A stretch of 64,000 nt of DNA, from the NCBI GenBank assembly GCA_963766345.1, contig CAVXZL010000008.1, positions 620,001-684,000 on the forward strand. Reading direction: 5' to 3'. This document shows positions 53,538 to 62,295 of this stretch, in pieces. Made by a program: the position numbers and the translations under genes. This DNA comes from DASVFB01 sp963766345. GTDB lineage: Bacteria; Actinomycetota; Thermoleophilia; Gaiellales; Gaiellaceae. Each line of letters opens with the position of its first letter. Position 1 is the stretch's first letter. The notes below the pieces were generated by a model, which was not told the origin of the DNA, made no database searches, and was given only the letters and a program-made list of their open reading frames with translations.

Positions 53538-54152
53538 TTACCGACGCGCCAGGAGCCGCCTGACGCCAAAGCCGGCAAGGACGAGCAGCACGACGCCGAT
53601 CGCGGCGCCCGCGATCACGAGCCGGTCGTTGCCCGTGCTGTCGGACGCCGACGGGACCTCCGCGGTCACGCCTGCGTCTGCTGCGAGCCGCCGCACCGCG
53701 CGCGTCGCCGCGGCGGCGAGCGCAGGCCCGCCCGTGCCCGGCGCCGGCAGCGCGTCGACGACGCGCTGCTCAGCCGGCAGCAGCTTCCCGCCGCGCGCGA
53801 CGCCGTAGCCGTTCGGCATCACGATCAGGAGCCGGTTCTTGTAGACGAACGCGAGCTCCTGGCCGAGGAAGCGCGCATAGGTCTTCGGCTTGTGCCACAG
53901 CGAAGGCACCGCGCCGAGGTCGAACGGCTTCGAGATGATCGCGACCCTGATCCTGTAGCCCTTCTCGTTGGCGTCCTTCACGATCCCGTTCAGCGACTCC
54001 ACCTGCGACTTCGGGATCTTCGCGTTGAACGGCAGGAAGGTCTGGCGCGTGATCAGGTAGTCGCTTGCCGGATCGCCGTCCGCGCGGGCGAGCGGCACCG
54101 CGACGAAGGAGGCCGCGGCCACGGCGACGGCTGCGAGCGTGCGCAAGGTCAA
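53538..54152 (-). CDS. exported TPM-domain-like protein with C-terminal membrane anchor
   Basis: A 204-residue protein with an N-terminal signal peptide (LAAVAVAAASFVAVPLARA) and a C-terminal membrane helix (LVIAGAAIGVVLLVLAGFGV) before a basic tail. The middle (ESLNGIVKDANEKGYRIRVA, YARFLGQELAFVYKNRLLIVMPNGY) resembles TPM/YgcG-like domains. TTG 54152 overlaps the stop of the CopC-CopD gene (TTGA). Function is unknown; it is the last gene of the copper-type operon. Confidence 0.75.
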   Translation of the reverse strand: MTLRTLAAVAVAAASFVAVPLARADGDPASDYLITRQTFLPFNAKIPKSQVESLNGIVKDANEKGYRIRVAIISKPFDLGAVPSLWHKPKTYARFLGQELAFVYKNRLLIVMPNGYGVARGGKLLPAEQRVVDALPAPGTGGPALAAAATRAVRRLAADAGVTAEVPSASDSTGNDRLVIAGAAIGVVLLVLAGFGVRRLLARR

Positions 54153-55876
54153 CCGTTCGCGCGGTCGACGAGGACGACGTCGAACGGCTTGCCACCCGGG
54201 GGCTCGACATGGCTCGTGATCCCCCAGTGGCCGACCATCACGAGCGCCGGCGCCGAGTGCCTGAAGACGCCCGGCCGCACCTCCTTGAACGCGTAGGCCT
54301 GCTGTCCCATCTCCATGTCGAGCATCGCGAAGGTCGTCGTGACGTTGGCGCCCGTGACCGGCTTGCCGTCCTTCGTGAGCGACAGCGTGAACGTGTTCGG
54401 CTGCGCCGCGCGGTTCGGCGTGATCGTCGCCTGCACGTCGTAGCCGTTCCGCTCGAAGGTCTTCGACACCGGTCCCGGCCCGACGCGGATCGGAGTGCCG
54501 CCGAGGTTGCCGAGCGCCTTCGCCGGCGGCGGCAGGCTCGAGAGCACGGCGGCCGCGAACACGATCGCCGAGACGAGCACGACCTCCGTGCCGACGAGCC
54601 GGCGCAGGAGCGTCGCCGTCGCCGGGCCGACGTCGGGCCGGTCGCCGGCCGACGCCTGCAACCGCGGGCGCGTCCAGACAAGGTTCACCGCGGCGATGAG
54701 CATCGCCACGAGGAGCAGCCCCACCTTCCAGAGGATCGCCTTTCCATATGAGGTCTCCCACAGCGACGACAACGTCGGCAGGTGCACGATCGCCGCGGCG
54801 ACACCCGACGCGATGAGCACGTTCACCGAGACGAAAGCGACGTTGGAGAAGCGCGGTACCGAGACCACGAGCCCCGCGATGCGCTGCGCCGCGGGCAGGC
54901 TCGACCAGAGCACGAGCATCCCGATCAGCCCGCCGACCCAGACCGAGCCGGCCGACAGGTGCGACCAGTCGAAGAGGATCGACCACGCGCGCGGCGACGT
55001 CTGCGCGGCGTGTCCGGAGATCCCCGGCACGAGCAGCACCGCACCCGCGGCGAGCAGCGCTCCGCCGAGGGCGAGCAGCTCCGCGATCGAGCGGTGCGGG
55101 CGCTCCGGCCGGTCGACCCAGAGCGCGACGAGCGCCGCGAGCGCGAAGAGCACGAACGTGAGCTCGAGGTCGACGTAGCCGCGACCGAACGACGACGCAC
55201 GCAGCAGCGGCACGAGCGCGCCGAGGTTCCACACCGAGCGCAGCGCGAACTGCGCCGTCGCGAGGAACGCGTAGACCGGCGTCGCGACGAGCGCGATCGC
55301 AGCAGCGACGACGAACGCGATCGACACCGCGCGCAGCCGCGTGCCCGACACACGCCGAACGAGCGGACGAGCGACTGCCATCCTCAGCACGAACAACCCG
55401 ATCGCCGCCATCACCGACAGGAACGCAATCCAGCGCGCGACGATCAGGCGCGGCGTGGCCGCGGTCTCGGAGATCGACGGGATCACGAACTGCGGCGCCG
55501 GCCCGGGGTTCGGCCCGACCGCGAACGTGAACGCGCCGCGCACGGGATGGCCGTCGGCCGAGATGACGCGCCACCACACGAGGTACCAGCCCTCGTCGAG
55601 CTTCTTCAGCGGCACGACGAGCGTGTCCGCGTCCGTGGCCGATCGGCGCGGCGGTCCCGCCGTCTGCTGGTGCGCTTCCGCGTCCGTCACGGAGACGATC
55701 GCGAACCGCGGCTCCACCGCCTCGCTGTACGTGAGGCGCAGCTCCTTCGGCGGCGTGTTGACCGTCTGGCTCGCGGACGGGATCGTCCGGAGGAGCGCCG
55801 CGTGCGCCCACGCAGCGCCCGGCAGGACGAGCGCGGTAACGACCGCCGCGAGCGCGACGGTGCCGGTTCTGCTCAC
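54149..55876 (-). CDS. CopC-CopD-YtkA-like copper handling fusion protein
   Basis: A 575-residue membrane protein from GTG 55876. After a signal peptide ending AWA comes the CopC domain, with His at the mature N-terminus (HAALLRTIPSASQTV, ELRLTYSEAVEP) and DEGWYLVWWRVISADGHPVRG. Eight or so membrane helices of the CopD domain follow, with GHAAQTSPRAWS and DWSHLSAGSVWVGGL. The last about 110 residues are an outside YtkA/FixH-like domain (GYDVQATITPNRAAQPNTF, FAMLDMEMGQQ, VMVGHWGI). CopC binds copper and CopD is linked to copper import; this fusion suggests copper delivery across the membrane. Confidence 0.9.
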   Translation of the reverse strand: MSRTGTVALAAVVTALVLPGAAWAHAALLRTIPSASQTVNTPPKELRLTYSEAVEPRFAIVSVTDAEAHQQTAGPPRRSATDADTLVVPLKKLDEGWYLVWWRVISADGHPVRGAFTFAVGPNPGPAPQFVIPSISETAATPRLIVARWIAFLSVMAAIGLFVLRMAVARPLVRRVSGTRLRAVSIAFVVAAAIALVATPVYAFLATAQFALRSVWNLGALVPLLRASSFGRGYVDLELTFVLFALAALVALWVDRPERPHRSIAELLALGGALLAAGAVLLVPGISGHAAQTSPRAWSILFDWSHLSAGSVWVGGLIGMLVLWSSLPAAQRIAGLVVSVPRFSNVAFVSVNVLIASGVAAAIVHLPTLSSLWETSYGKAILWKVGLLLVAMLIAAVNLVWTRPRLQASAGDRPDVGPATATLLRRLVGTEVVLVSAIVFAAAVLSSLPPPAKALGNLGGTPIRVGPGPVSKTFERNGYDVQATITPNRAAQPNTFTLSLTKDGKPVTGANVTTTFAMLDMEMGQQAYAFKEVRPGVFRHSAPALVMVGHWGITSHVEPPGGKPFDVVLVDRANG

Positions 55877-56451
55877 GCGAGCGTGCGCCTTCCGGAGCCC
55901 GCAGCAAGCGCGACCGCGGCGAGAACAGCGGCAAGCACCGCGACCGCGAGCGCGATCCACGTCACGACGGACGAGCCGCCGCCGCCGAGCGAGTCCTTCG
56001 CCTCGAGCGTGGGCGCCGGTGCATCCGAGCTCTCGGGGCCGGTCCAGTCGACGACCGACCCATCGGAGTACGTCTGCCTCACGCCGAACGTGTACGTCTT
56101 CGCCGAGTCGGCACGGCCGAGGAACGAGAAGCCGGTGGCCTCGCCGGTCGGGACCTTGCCGCCGTCCCAGGTCACCTTCGTGATCACGGCGTCCTCGCCG
56201 GAGCCCGTCTGCTGGACCGTGCGCTTCCAGCCGGGCGAGTCGATGAACGAGTCGATCGAGAAGCCCTCGGGCGGCGTGAGCTCGACCTTCGTCGTCTGCG
56301 CGTCCTCCTTCTCGGTCGGCACGGCAAGCGTGAAGACCTGGCTCTCGCCCTTGACGACGATCGGTGGACTGACGTGCGCGTGCGCCGACGCGACGGCCGC
56401 CGAGACGAGCGCGGCCGCCGCGACGAGCACGGTTGCCAGTGGGAGCTTCAT
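55873..56451 (-). CDS. YcnI-like (DUF1775) copper-binding protein
   Basis: A 192-residue exported protein of the YcnI family. The signal peptide ends VASA and the mature chain would start HAHVSPPIVV, supplying the N-terminal His of the family's copper site. The domain continues FTLAVPTEKEDAQTTKVEL, and a C-terminal membrane helix anchors it. It lies between the CopC-CopD and lipoprotein genes with overlaps on both sides. Copper chaperone activity outside the membrane is inferred from family and context. Confidence 0.9.
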   Translation of the reverse strand: MKLPLATVLVAAAALVSAAVASAHAHVSPPIVVKGESQVFTLAVPTEKEDAQTTKVELTPPEGFSIDSFIDSPGWKRTVQQTGSGEDAVITKVTWDGGKVPTGEATGFSFLGRADSAKTYTFGVRQTYSDGSVVDWTGPESSDAPAPTLEAKDSLGGGGSSVVTWIALAVAVLAAVLAAVALAAGSGRRTLA

Positions 56452-57281
56452 CTGACCTCCAGAGTGAAAGGAACGGTGATGACGCGGCCGTCGGCTCGCG
56501 TCTGCAGGAAGAGCCGCCAGGTTCCGGCGACGGGAACGAGCACGCCGACGCGCAGCTTCCCCGGTGTCGACGAGCGGCCGGCCACGCTCGCACCGCCGAG
56601 CGAGCTCGTGCAGCCGCTCGCGCCGGGCGCGCACACGTGCGTGTGGAAGTAGTCGAGCGTTCCCGCGCGGAAGAAGATCGCGTGGGCGAGCGCTCCGTAC
56701 CACGGCGAGAAACGTGCCGGCTTCCCGTGCGCGTCGTTCACGGTGATGTTCAGGAACCCGGGCTCGATCGCGCGCAGCTTCGGGTTGCCGTGCAGCGTGA
56801 CGCGGAACCCGTCGGCGTCGGCGCTGTGCGTGGCCGGCGGCAAAGGCTGCGGTGTCGCGCGTCCGGCCACGTCGATGCTTCGGAACAGCTGGAAGTTCGG
56901 TTGTCCCCGGGGGTAGGCGTCCACGACGACGCGGTACTTGCCGGCGCGCGGCAGGACGACGCGCTGGCGCAGCGTGCCGTCGGCGCCCACCGGCGGGTGG
57001 CGATGGATCATGGTCGTCAGGTCGTCGCTGACCAGGATCAGATGGACACCGGTGTGCGGGCCGCCGCCGCTCTTGTAGCTCGTGAGCGGCGTTCCGTCCG
57101 GCTGCTCGATCGCGAACGACACCGTCGTCGGCTTGCCTGCCTTGACCGCCGCCGACGGCGCGAAGTTCGCGAGCTTGAACGTGTGCGCCGCCTGCACCGT
57201 CGGGACCCGCGGCGCGGACGACGATCCGTCGCAGCCGGCGAGGGCCGCGGACGCCACGAGCAGCAGCAGGCTCTTCCTCAT
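56448..57281 (-). CDS. lipoprotein of the copper-type operon
   Basis: A 277-residue lipoprotein with a clear lipobox (LLVASAALAGC, Cys17). The body contains a His-bearing segment (GGGPHTGVHLILVSDDLTTM followed by IHRHPPVG) and PRAGKYRVVVDAYPRGQ, a pattern seen in extracytoplasmic proteins next to copper genes. The second half (HGNPKLRAIEPGFLNITV, FHTHVCAPGASGCTSS) may be another copy of the same beta-sandwich. Metal binding is plausible from His and Cys positions but unproven. Confidence 0.78.
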   Translation of the reverse strand: MRKSLLLLVASAALAGCDGSSSAPRVPTVQAAHTFKLANFAPSAAVKAGKPTTVSFAIEQPDGTPLTSYKSGGGPHTGVHLILVSDDLTTMIHRHPPVGADGTLRQRVVLPRAGKYRVVVDAYPRGQPNFQLFRSIDVAGRATPQPLPPATHSADADGFRVTLHGNPKLRAIEPGFLNITVNDAHGKPARFSPWYGALAHAIFFRAGTLDYFHTHVCAPGASGCTSSLGGASVAGRSSTPGKLRVGVLVPVAGTWRLFLQTRADGRVITVPFTLEVR

Positions 57282-58204
57282 CGCGCCCGTCCGGTCGACG
57301 GAGCGAGGACCGCGACGACGACCGCCGACGCGCCGCCGACGAGCGCGACCGCCGTGGCGAGCCGCGTGAACGACGCGGGCAGCGAGGACACGACGACACC
57401 ATGGAGGAACACGCTCAGCGAGCCGAGGCCGAGCGACACGGCCACGACTCCGACGACCATTGCCGCCCACGTGCGCAGCGACCGGTCGTGACGAAGGAGC
57501 GCGATGGCCGCGAACAGCGCGAGCACCCCCGCCGATCCCGCCTCGACCCACTGCGTGCGCCGCGCGATCGTGTCTCCTGTCGCAAACGCGGTGCTGGCGG
57601 TGAGTGCGCCGGCCGCAGCGATCGCGGCGATGGCCGCTGCGGTCTCGGAACGCTTCGCCGGAAGCGCGTGTGCGAGTGCCGCGACGACGCCGAACGCGAC
57701 GAGCATCGCGACGATCCACGGCCAGAGCGGCGGCGCTCCGACTCGCGTGAACGTCCCGCGCAGCGCCGTCGCACGTCCGTCCAGCACGATCGGCAGCGAC
57801 CAGCGGGCGCTTGCGCCGGCCTGCAGAGCAGGCGGCGGCGCGAGGCGGTGGTCGTGCCACAGGAAGGCGTTCGTGCGCGTCACGCGCACCCAGCCGGAGC
57901 CGCGCCTCGCGAGCCGGTCGGCCGCAGCGGTCGGCGACGCGCGGTTGACCCACACGCCGCTCGCGCCGAAGCGGAGCAACGGCTCGCCGAGCAGCCCTCG
58001 CACGAGGAGTCGATGCGGCGCGTCGACGCGGACGCGCAGCGCGCGGTCGCCGTCGACGACGTCCACGTGGACACCCGGCAGCGTCACCGGTTCGATCCTG
58101 ACGCGATAGTCGAGCGCGACCGTCGGCGCACGCGAGTGCGCCGCCGCGGGAGCCGCGACCACGAGGCAGGCGACGACGACGATCGAAAGCGCAGCGAAGC
58201 GCAC
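57278..58204 (-). CDS. exported membrane protein of the copper-type operon
   Basis: A 308-residue protein from GTG 58204, with GGAGGTACCC upstream. It has a signal peptide (LSIVVVACLVVAAPAAA) followed by HSRAP, an outside domain of about 140 residues with FLWHDHRLAPPP, and five to six membrane helices. The domain order is similar to CopD-like or HupE-like integral proteins, but I cannot place it in a named family. Its stop overlaps the lipoprotein gene start (ATGA). Confidence 0.75.
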   Translation of the reverse strand: MRFAALSIVVVACLVVAAPAAAHSRAPTVALDYRVRIEPVTLPGVHVDVVDGDRALRVRVDAPHRLLVRGLLGEPLLRFGASGVWVNRASPTAAADRLARRGSGWVRVTRTNAFLWHDHRLAPPPALQAGASARWSLPIVLDGRATALRGTFTRVGAPPLWPWIVAMLVAFGVVAALAHALPAKRSETAAAIAAIAAAGALTASTAFATGDTIARRTQWVEAGSAGVLALFAAIALLRHDRSLRTWAAMVVGVVAVSLGLGSLSVFLHGVVVSSLPASFTRLATAVALVGGASAVVVAVLAPSTGRAR

Positions 58205-58233
58205 GGGTACCTCCGTTGCTCGACGGGGACGAA

Positions 58234-58749
58234 CTAGCGCGCGAGCGCGGGCGGCGCACGCAACGCCACGTTCCCGGCGAGGGGACGGGCAGCAGGCAGG
58301 GCGACCGGGGCGGCGATCCAGCGCGCAAGCACGCGCACGCGGCGCACGCGGCTGCCGGTGAAGAGCAAGTACGCGAGCTGTCCGGCGCGCAGCGCGAGCG
58401 CGAGGACGAGCGCCGTCGCGGCGACGCCGAAGAGGACGACGAGCCAGCCCGAAGGCGTCATCGCGGCGACGGCCGGGTGCCCGACCTGGAGCGAACGCTC
58501 GAGCGACTCCTGCGCGAGCACGATGAACAGCGCCCAGGTGGCGAGGCCGCGCGCGGTCTCTTCGACCGGCAGCCGCGAACGCAGCGACGCGGGCTTGAGC
58601 AGGGCGACGACGGCGATCGCCGCGACCGCGAGCGCAGGCTCGTACCAGCCGAGGTAACCGTGCAGCCCGTCCGCCGGGCGAAAGCTTCCGTACAGCAGCG
58701 CGTGCGCGCCGAGGGCGCACATCGCCGCAGGAATGAGCCGCGTCGGCAC
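58234..58749 (-). CDS. small integral membrane protein
   Basis: A 171-residue protein with four predicted membrane helices (about 4-22, 36-52, 70-84 and 103-123) and a basic C-terminal region. No motif was recognised. GTG 58749 is the start. It precedes the copper-type operon by 29 bases on the same strand and is probably its first gene. Confidence 0.7.
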   Translation of the reverse strand: MPTRLIPAAMCALGAHALLYGSFRPADGLHGYLGWYEPALAVAAIAVVALLKPASLRSRLPVEETARGLATWALFIVLAQESLERSLQVGHPAVAAMTPSGWLVVLFGVAATALVLALALRAGQLAYLLFTGSRVRRVRVLARWIAAPVALPAARPLAGNVALRAPPALAR

Positions 58750-58771
58750 GTCGAAAGCGTACCGTTGCGCG

Positions 58772-59479
58772 ATGGCCAGAGACCCTCACGACATCCTCAG
58801 CGACCCGCCGCCGCGTGCCGCCGACGAGCGCATCGTCTACGGCCCCGAGCCGCTGCAGTTCGCGGACGTGCGCAACGCCGACGGCGACGCCCTCGCGCTC
58901 GTGCTGCACGGCGGCTCGTGGAAGGCGACGTATAACCTCACGCACCTCGCGCATCTCTGCATCCTGCTCGGCGAGAACGGCGTGCCGACGCTCAACGTCG
59001 AGTACCGGCGCGTCGGCGACCCGGGCGGCGGCTGGCCCGGCTCGCTCGAGGACGTCCTGCTCGCGGTCGAACGCGCGCGGACTCTGGCGCGGCAACTCGT
59101 GCTCGTCGGGCATTCGGCCGGCGGCCATCTCGCCCTGCTCGCCGCGAAGCGCACAGGCGTCCCGGTCGTCGCGCTCGCAGCCGTGTGCGATCCGCCGACG
59201 TGGGAGAACGACGCGGTTGCCGCGTTCTTCGCGGGGAACACGCCGGCGCCCGAGGCCTCGCCGCTCGCGCAGGCGCCGCTCGCCGTCCGCACGATCGTGG
59301 TTCACGGCACCGCCGACGACGTCGTTCCGTTCGAGCAGTCGGAGCGCTACGCGCGCGCAGCCGGTGACGAGGCGACGCTGCGACCGCTCGACGGCGCGGG
59401 CCATTTCGAGCCGATCGACCCGCAGTCACCCGAGGTGCGCGTGACGGTCGACGCGGTCGCCGAGCTCCTCGGCTACTAG
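58772..59479 (+). CDS. alpha/beta hydrolase
   Basis: A 235-residue esterase/lipase-type hydrolase. It has LVLHGGSWK (HGGxW oxyanion motif), the nucleophile elbow VGHSAGGHLAL, VHGTADDVVPFEQ (acid) and GAGHFEPID (His). The HGGxW motif is shared with kynurenine formamidases and carboxylesterases; the substrate remains open. ATG 58772 is chosen, though an in-frame ATG 39 bases upstream exists. Confidence 0.87.
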   Translation: MARDPHDILSDPPPRAADERIVYGPEPLQFADVRNADGDALALVLHGGSWKATYNLTHLAHLCILLGENGVPTLNVEYRRVGDPGGGWPGSLEDVLLAVERARTLARQLVLVGHSAGGHLALLAAKRTGVPVVALAAVCDPPTWENDAVAAFFAGNTPAPEASPLAQAPLAVRTIVVHGTADDVVPFEQSERYARAAGDEATLRPLDGAGHFEPIDPQSPEVRVTVDAVAELLGY

Positions 59480-59667
59480 CGCTGCGCCGCCGTCGCGAGC
59501 CGGCGCGCCTCGTCCTCGAGCACGCGCCGCACGGCCGTGGCACCGGACGTAGCGATCCGGGAAGAAGCCGGATATTCTGTGCCCGCGGAAGGGGTTCGGG
59601 GTCAGGTCTGCGGTCTGTGCTCCGTCCGCGGCTGGGCTGGGTTCATTTCGATCACTGGAGGATTTTC

Positions 59668-59934
59668 TTGACTGTCTCGACTGTCGAGGCCGCCGTTGCG
59701 GCCAAGGAAATGCGCCGCTGGATTGCATGGCTCGGCGGCTCGCTCGTCGCCGCTTCGCTCTTCACGGCGCTCGCGCTCGCGGGGCTCGGCCCCTGGCTGA
59801 TTCTCCCGGCGATCCTCGTCGGCCCGGGCCTGGGCGGGATCGCACTCATCTGGCTCGCGCTCACGAGCGACACGAACGCCGTCGCGCACGCGATCTCCGA
59901 GCCGGTCGTCGACGCCGAGGCGATCGCCGCCTGA
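59668..59934 (+). CDS. small two-helix membrane protein
   Basis: An 88-residue protein with two hydrophobic segments (WIAWLGGSLVAASLFTALAL and GPWLILPAILVGPGLGGIAL). TTG 59668 is the start, with a clear GGAGG six bases upstream; the frame further upstream is not protein-like. Function unknown. A strong bidirectional terminator follows. Confidence 0.7.
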   Translation: MTVSTVEAAVAAKEMRRWIAWLGGSLVAASLFTALALAGLGPWLILPAILVGPGLGGIALIWLALTSDTNAVAHAISEPVVDAEAIAA

Positions 59935-59961
59935 TCGTCAGTCGAAGCTCTGGGGAGAGAG

Positions 59962-59989
59962 AAAGGGCCGGTCTGAGACCGGCCCTTTT
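59962..59989. terminator. strong bidirectional terminator
   Basis: AAAGGGCCGGTC-TGA-GACCGGCCCTTT, a perfect 12 bp stem with A- and T-runs on its two sides, and outer GGAGAG/CTCTCC arms extending it. It lies between the small membrane protein gene and the convergent collagen-like remnant. Confidence 0.85.
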
Positions 59990-60011
59990 GCTCTCCTGCT
60001 GAGGCTTTGGC

Positions 60012-60385
60012 TTAGCTCGTGGGACCGCAGAGCACGTACGCGGTCAATGTGTAGCCGTTCCCCTGGCCGCTCCCGATGTAGTTCGCGGTGACGAGCCATG
60101 CGGACTTGCCGGCGTCGACGCCGCTCGCGATGACGGTCGGCTTGGAGATGGCACCGCAACCTTGGTGCTGTCGGAGCCGCCGACCTCGAAGCCCCGCCGG
60201 TTGCCGTGTAGCCGGACGCGCAGACGGCCTGGGCGGTGAACGAGCCGGAGCCGTTCGCGCTCTTCGTCACCTGCGTGAGGCCGACCGAGCCGGGATCCCC
60301 TTGTCGCACTTCGGGCCCTGAGCTCCGTCGACGCCGTTCGCTCCCGCATCGCCCTTGTCGCCCTTGTCTACGCCGCAGAACAGTC
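60012..60385 (-). pseudogene. collagen-like (Gly-x-y) surface protein remnant
   Basis: The upstream part encodes Gly-x-y repeats (GVDKGDKGDAGANGVDGAQG). In other frames it continues as GDPGSVGLTQVTKSANGSGS, TAQAVCASGYTATGG, FEVGGSDSTKVAVP and ISKPTVIASGVDAGKSAWLV to VLCGPTS and TAA at 60012. Three single-base losses are needed, two in G runs, to join them. There is no start codon or signal peptide ahead of the repeat, so the 5' end is missing too. Such proteins are exported and repeat-rich; both real decay and assembly error in repeats are possible. Confidence 0.65.
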
Positions 60386-60417
60386 GTAGATTAGCCCGGC
60401 ATCCCGGACGGACAACG

Positions 60418-60840
60418 CTACTTTCCGGCGGGTCTTCCCTCCGGATAGCGGGGCAAGCCGTCGTCCCGCAACGGCTCCCACACGGCGGCGTAGGCGACGT
60501 AGGTGTGCACGCTCGGACGGATGCCCGGGTCGCCGTCGAATGCGCCGAGCCGAACCCCCACGATCTCCGGGTCTTCCTGGCTCCGGCTCCAGAGTGCGGA
60601 ACCGCACGCCGAGCAGAACGCCTTCGAGTACCCGGCCGGCGGATCCCAGTAGCGGATGAGCTCCTCGCCCGTGAGCACCGTCAGCGATCCGGGCGCGACG
60701 CGCGCCGACACGGCCGCCGCTGTGCCCGTCCTGCGCTGACAGCGCGTGCAGTGGCAATAGCCCGACGAGACGAGGGGCTCGGAGATCTCGAAGCGGACAC
60801 CGCCGCACATGCAGCCTCCCGTCAGCGGCAGCTCGACCAT
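60418..60840 (-). CDS. GFA (glutathione-dependent formaldehyde-activating enzyme) family protein
   Basis: A 140-residue zinc protein of the GFA/CENP-V fold. The cysteine clusters are GGCMCGGVRF, GYCHCTRCQRRTG and AFCSACGSALW, giving the structural and catalytic zinc sites. Despite the family name, many members do not act on formaldehyde, and actinobacteria usually lack glutathione, so the substrate is unknown. It is divergent from the phosphoesterase gene. Confidence 0.9.
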   Translation of the reverse strand: MVELPLTGGCMCGGVRFEISEPLVSSGYCHCTRCQRRTGTAAAVSARVAPGSLTVLTGEELIRYWDPPAGYSKAFCSACGSALWSRSQEDPEIVGVRLGAFDGDPGIRPSVHTYVAYAAVWEPLRDDGLPRYPEGRPAGK

Positions 60841-60887
60841 CGCATGGAGCGTAGCGAGCGGCGCCCGGCACCGCGTACGCTCGCGAC

Positions 60888-61616
60888 ATCCGCACCGCCC
60901 TCATCTCCGACGTCCACGGGAACGCCGTCGCGCTCGACGCGGTGCTCGCCGACCTCGAGCGCGAGCCGGTCGACCAGGTCGTCGCTCTCGGCGACATGAT
61001 CCAGGGCGGCTCGCAGCCCGCCGACGTCGTGCGCCGCTTGCGCGAGCTCGCGTGCCCCGTCGTGCTCGGCAACGCCGACGCGTTCCTGCTCGACCCCGAC
61101 GCGGGCGAAGAAGAGAAGACCAAGCGCCAGCTCGCCGTGCGCGAATGGACGCTTGCACAGATCGACGACGACGGCGCCGCTTTCATCGAGACCTTCCAGC
61201 CGAAGCTCGACGTGCCGCTCGGCGAAGAGCGCACGCTGCTCGCGTTCCATGGCACGCCGACGTCGTTCGACGACGTCGTCCTGCCGCACCTCGAGGAGGA
61301 CGAGTTCAGGCGGCTGCTCGGCCCTCCGGCGGCGGCCGTGCTCGCAGGTGGTCACGTCCACCTGCAGTGGCTACGCCGCTACGGCGACAGCACGTTCGTG
61401 AACCCCGGCAGCGTCGGGCTCGCGTACGACCACGCGCAGCCGGACGACGACGACCTCCGTATCGACGCGATCGCCGAGTACGCGCGGATCGACGTCGACG
61501 GCGACCGCTTGGAGATCGCGTTCCGCCGCGTGCCACTCCACCGCGACGCCGTGCTCGCCGCGATCGAGGCGAGCGGCATGCCGCACGCGGACCATCTGCG
61601 CGCCGCCTGGCGCTAG
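60888..61616 (+). CDS. metallophosphoesterase (YfcE/MJ0936-like)
   Basis: A calcineurin-fold phosphoesterase with all metal motifs: LISDVHGN, VALGDMIQGG, LGNADAF, FHGTPTS and GGHVHLQ. The SDVHGN motif, needed for activity, is upstream of the first standard start (GTG 60942). In frame, no ATG, GTG or TTG exists between the TAG at 60852 and that motif. I therefore place the start at ATC 60888, which gives a normal N-terminus and 242 residues. A base error in this codon or a nearby indel is likelier than a genuine ATC start. Acts on small phosphodiesters in relatives. Confidence 0.82.
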   Translation: MRTALISDVHGNAVALDAVLADLEREPVDQVVALGDMIQGGSQPADVVRRLRELACPVVLGNADAFLLDPDAGEEEKTKRQLAVREWTLAQIDDDGAAFIETFQPKLDVPLGEERTLLAFHGTPTSFDDVVLPHLEEDEFRRLLGPPAAAVLAGGHVHLQWLRRYGDSTFVNPGSVGLAYDHAQPDDDDLRIDAIAEYARIDVDGDRLEIAFRRVPLHRDAVLAAIEASGMPHADHLRAAWR

Positions 61617-62287
61617 CTTCGGATGCGTGACGCGAGAAGGCGCGCAAGGCGCACTTCGGCCGACTTGATCGGCGCGCGCGCGTCGTACGGCGCCACCGTC
61701 GTCAGCGTGATCTCGGTACGTCCACGCCCGACGAGCAGGAGGTCGACGAGCATGCTCGCCGTCGTGCCGGCGGCCGTCACCTCGAGCACGAGCCGGAACG
61801 CTGCGGTGTACTGCGCGATGCGCGGGAACGCGAGCTTCTGGATGCCGCGCACCTTCGCGTTCGCCGGCGCCGCCTTCGCGAGGTACGTGCGCAGGCACGC
61901 GAGCAGGCCGGGCGCGAGCACCGACCGCTGCCAGTCGAGCTTCACCATCGGCGCGGTCTTGAGCAACTGCACCTCGTCGTCGATGTAGACGCCCGCGTTC
62001 TGGAACTCTGTCTCCGCGACTCCGGTGAGCACGAGGTCGGAGTACTTCGGATGAAAGTTGGCGCACCTCGGCCCGGTGGACGAGAGGTCGGGCTTCCTCG
62101 TGCCGCCGCTCCAGCCCGCGGCGCCGCCGAAGTCCGCCTGGCGGAGGGCGACGTGGCGCGCAGCCGCGTTGTCCGCAGCGGTCAGATGGACCTGGTGCTT
62201 CCCGTCGCCGGACGTGGACGCGGCAGCAGCGGTGGCGGACACGAGCATGCAGAGCGCGGCGACGGCGGCGCGCCTCGGCATCGCCAC
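61613..62287 (-). CDS. secreted protein of unknown function
   Basis: A 224-residue protein with a signal peptide (RRAAVAALCMLVSATAAAAS). The mature part has no recognised domain; it contains two cysteines, in GPRCANFHPKYSDL and LLACLRTYLAK, which could form a disulfide. GTG 62287 or ATG 62281 may start it. Its last four bases overlap the convergent phosphoesterase gene. It precedes no obvious partner besides the Lys/Ala-rich protein nearby. Confidence 0.72.
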   Translation of the reverse strand: MAMPRRAAVAALCMLVSATAAAASTSGDGKHQVHLTAADNAAARHVALRQADFGGAAGWSGGTRKPDLSSTGPRCANFHPKYSDLVLTGVAETEFQNAGVYIDDEVQLLKTAPMVKLDWQRSVLAPGLLACLRTYLAKAAPANAKVRGIQKLAFPRIAQYTAAFRLVLEVTAAGTTASMLVDLLLVGRGRTEITLTTVAPYDARAPIKSAEVRLARLLASRIRS

Positions 62288-62295
62288 GCGACGGG

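Noticed and set aside
58772..59479. Kynurenine formamidase assignment for the hydrolase
   Set aside because: The HGGxW motif also occurs in many esterases, and no kynurenine pathway genes are present.
59480..59560. C-terminal coding fragment on the minus strand (TAVRRVLEDEARRLATAAQR followed by a stop)
   Set aside because: It looks protein-like for about 22 residues, but no upstream continuation or family was recognised, so it is not listed as a gene.
60942..61616. GTG 60942 as the start of the phosphoesterase
   Set aside because: It would remove SDVHGN, which carries metal-binding Asp and His of the family.
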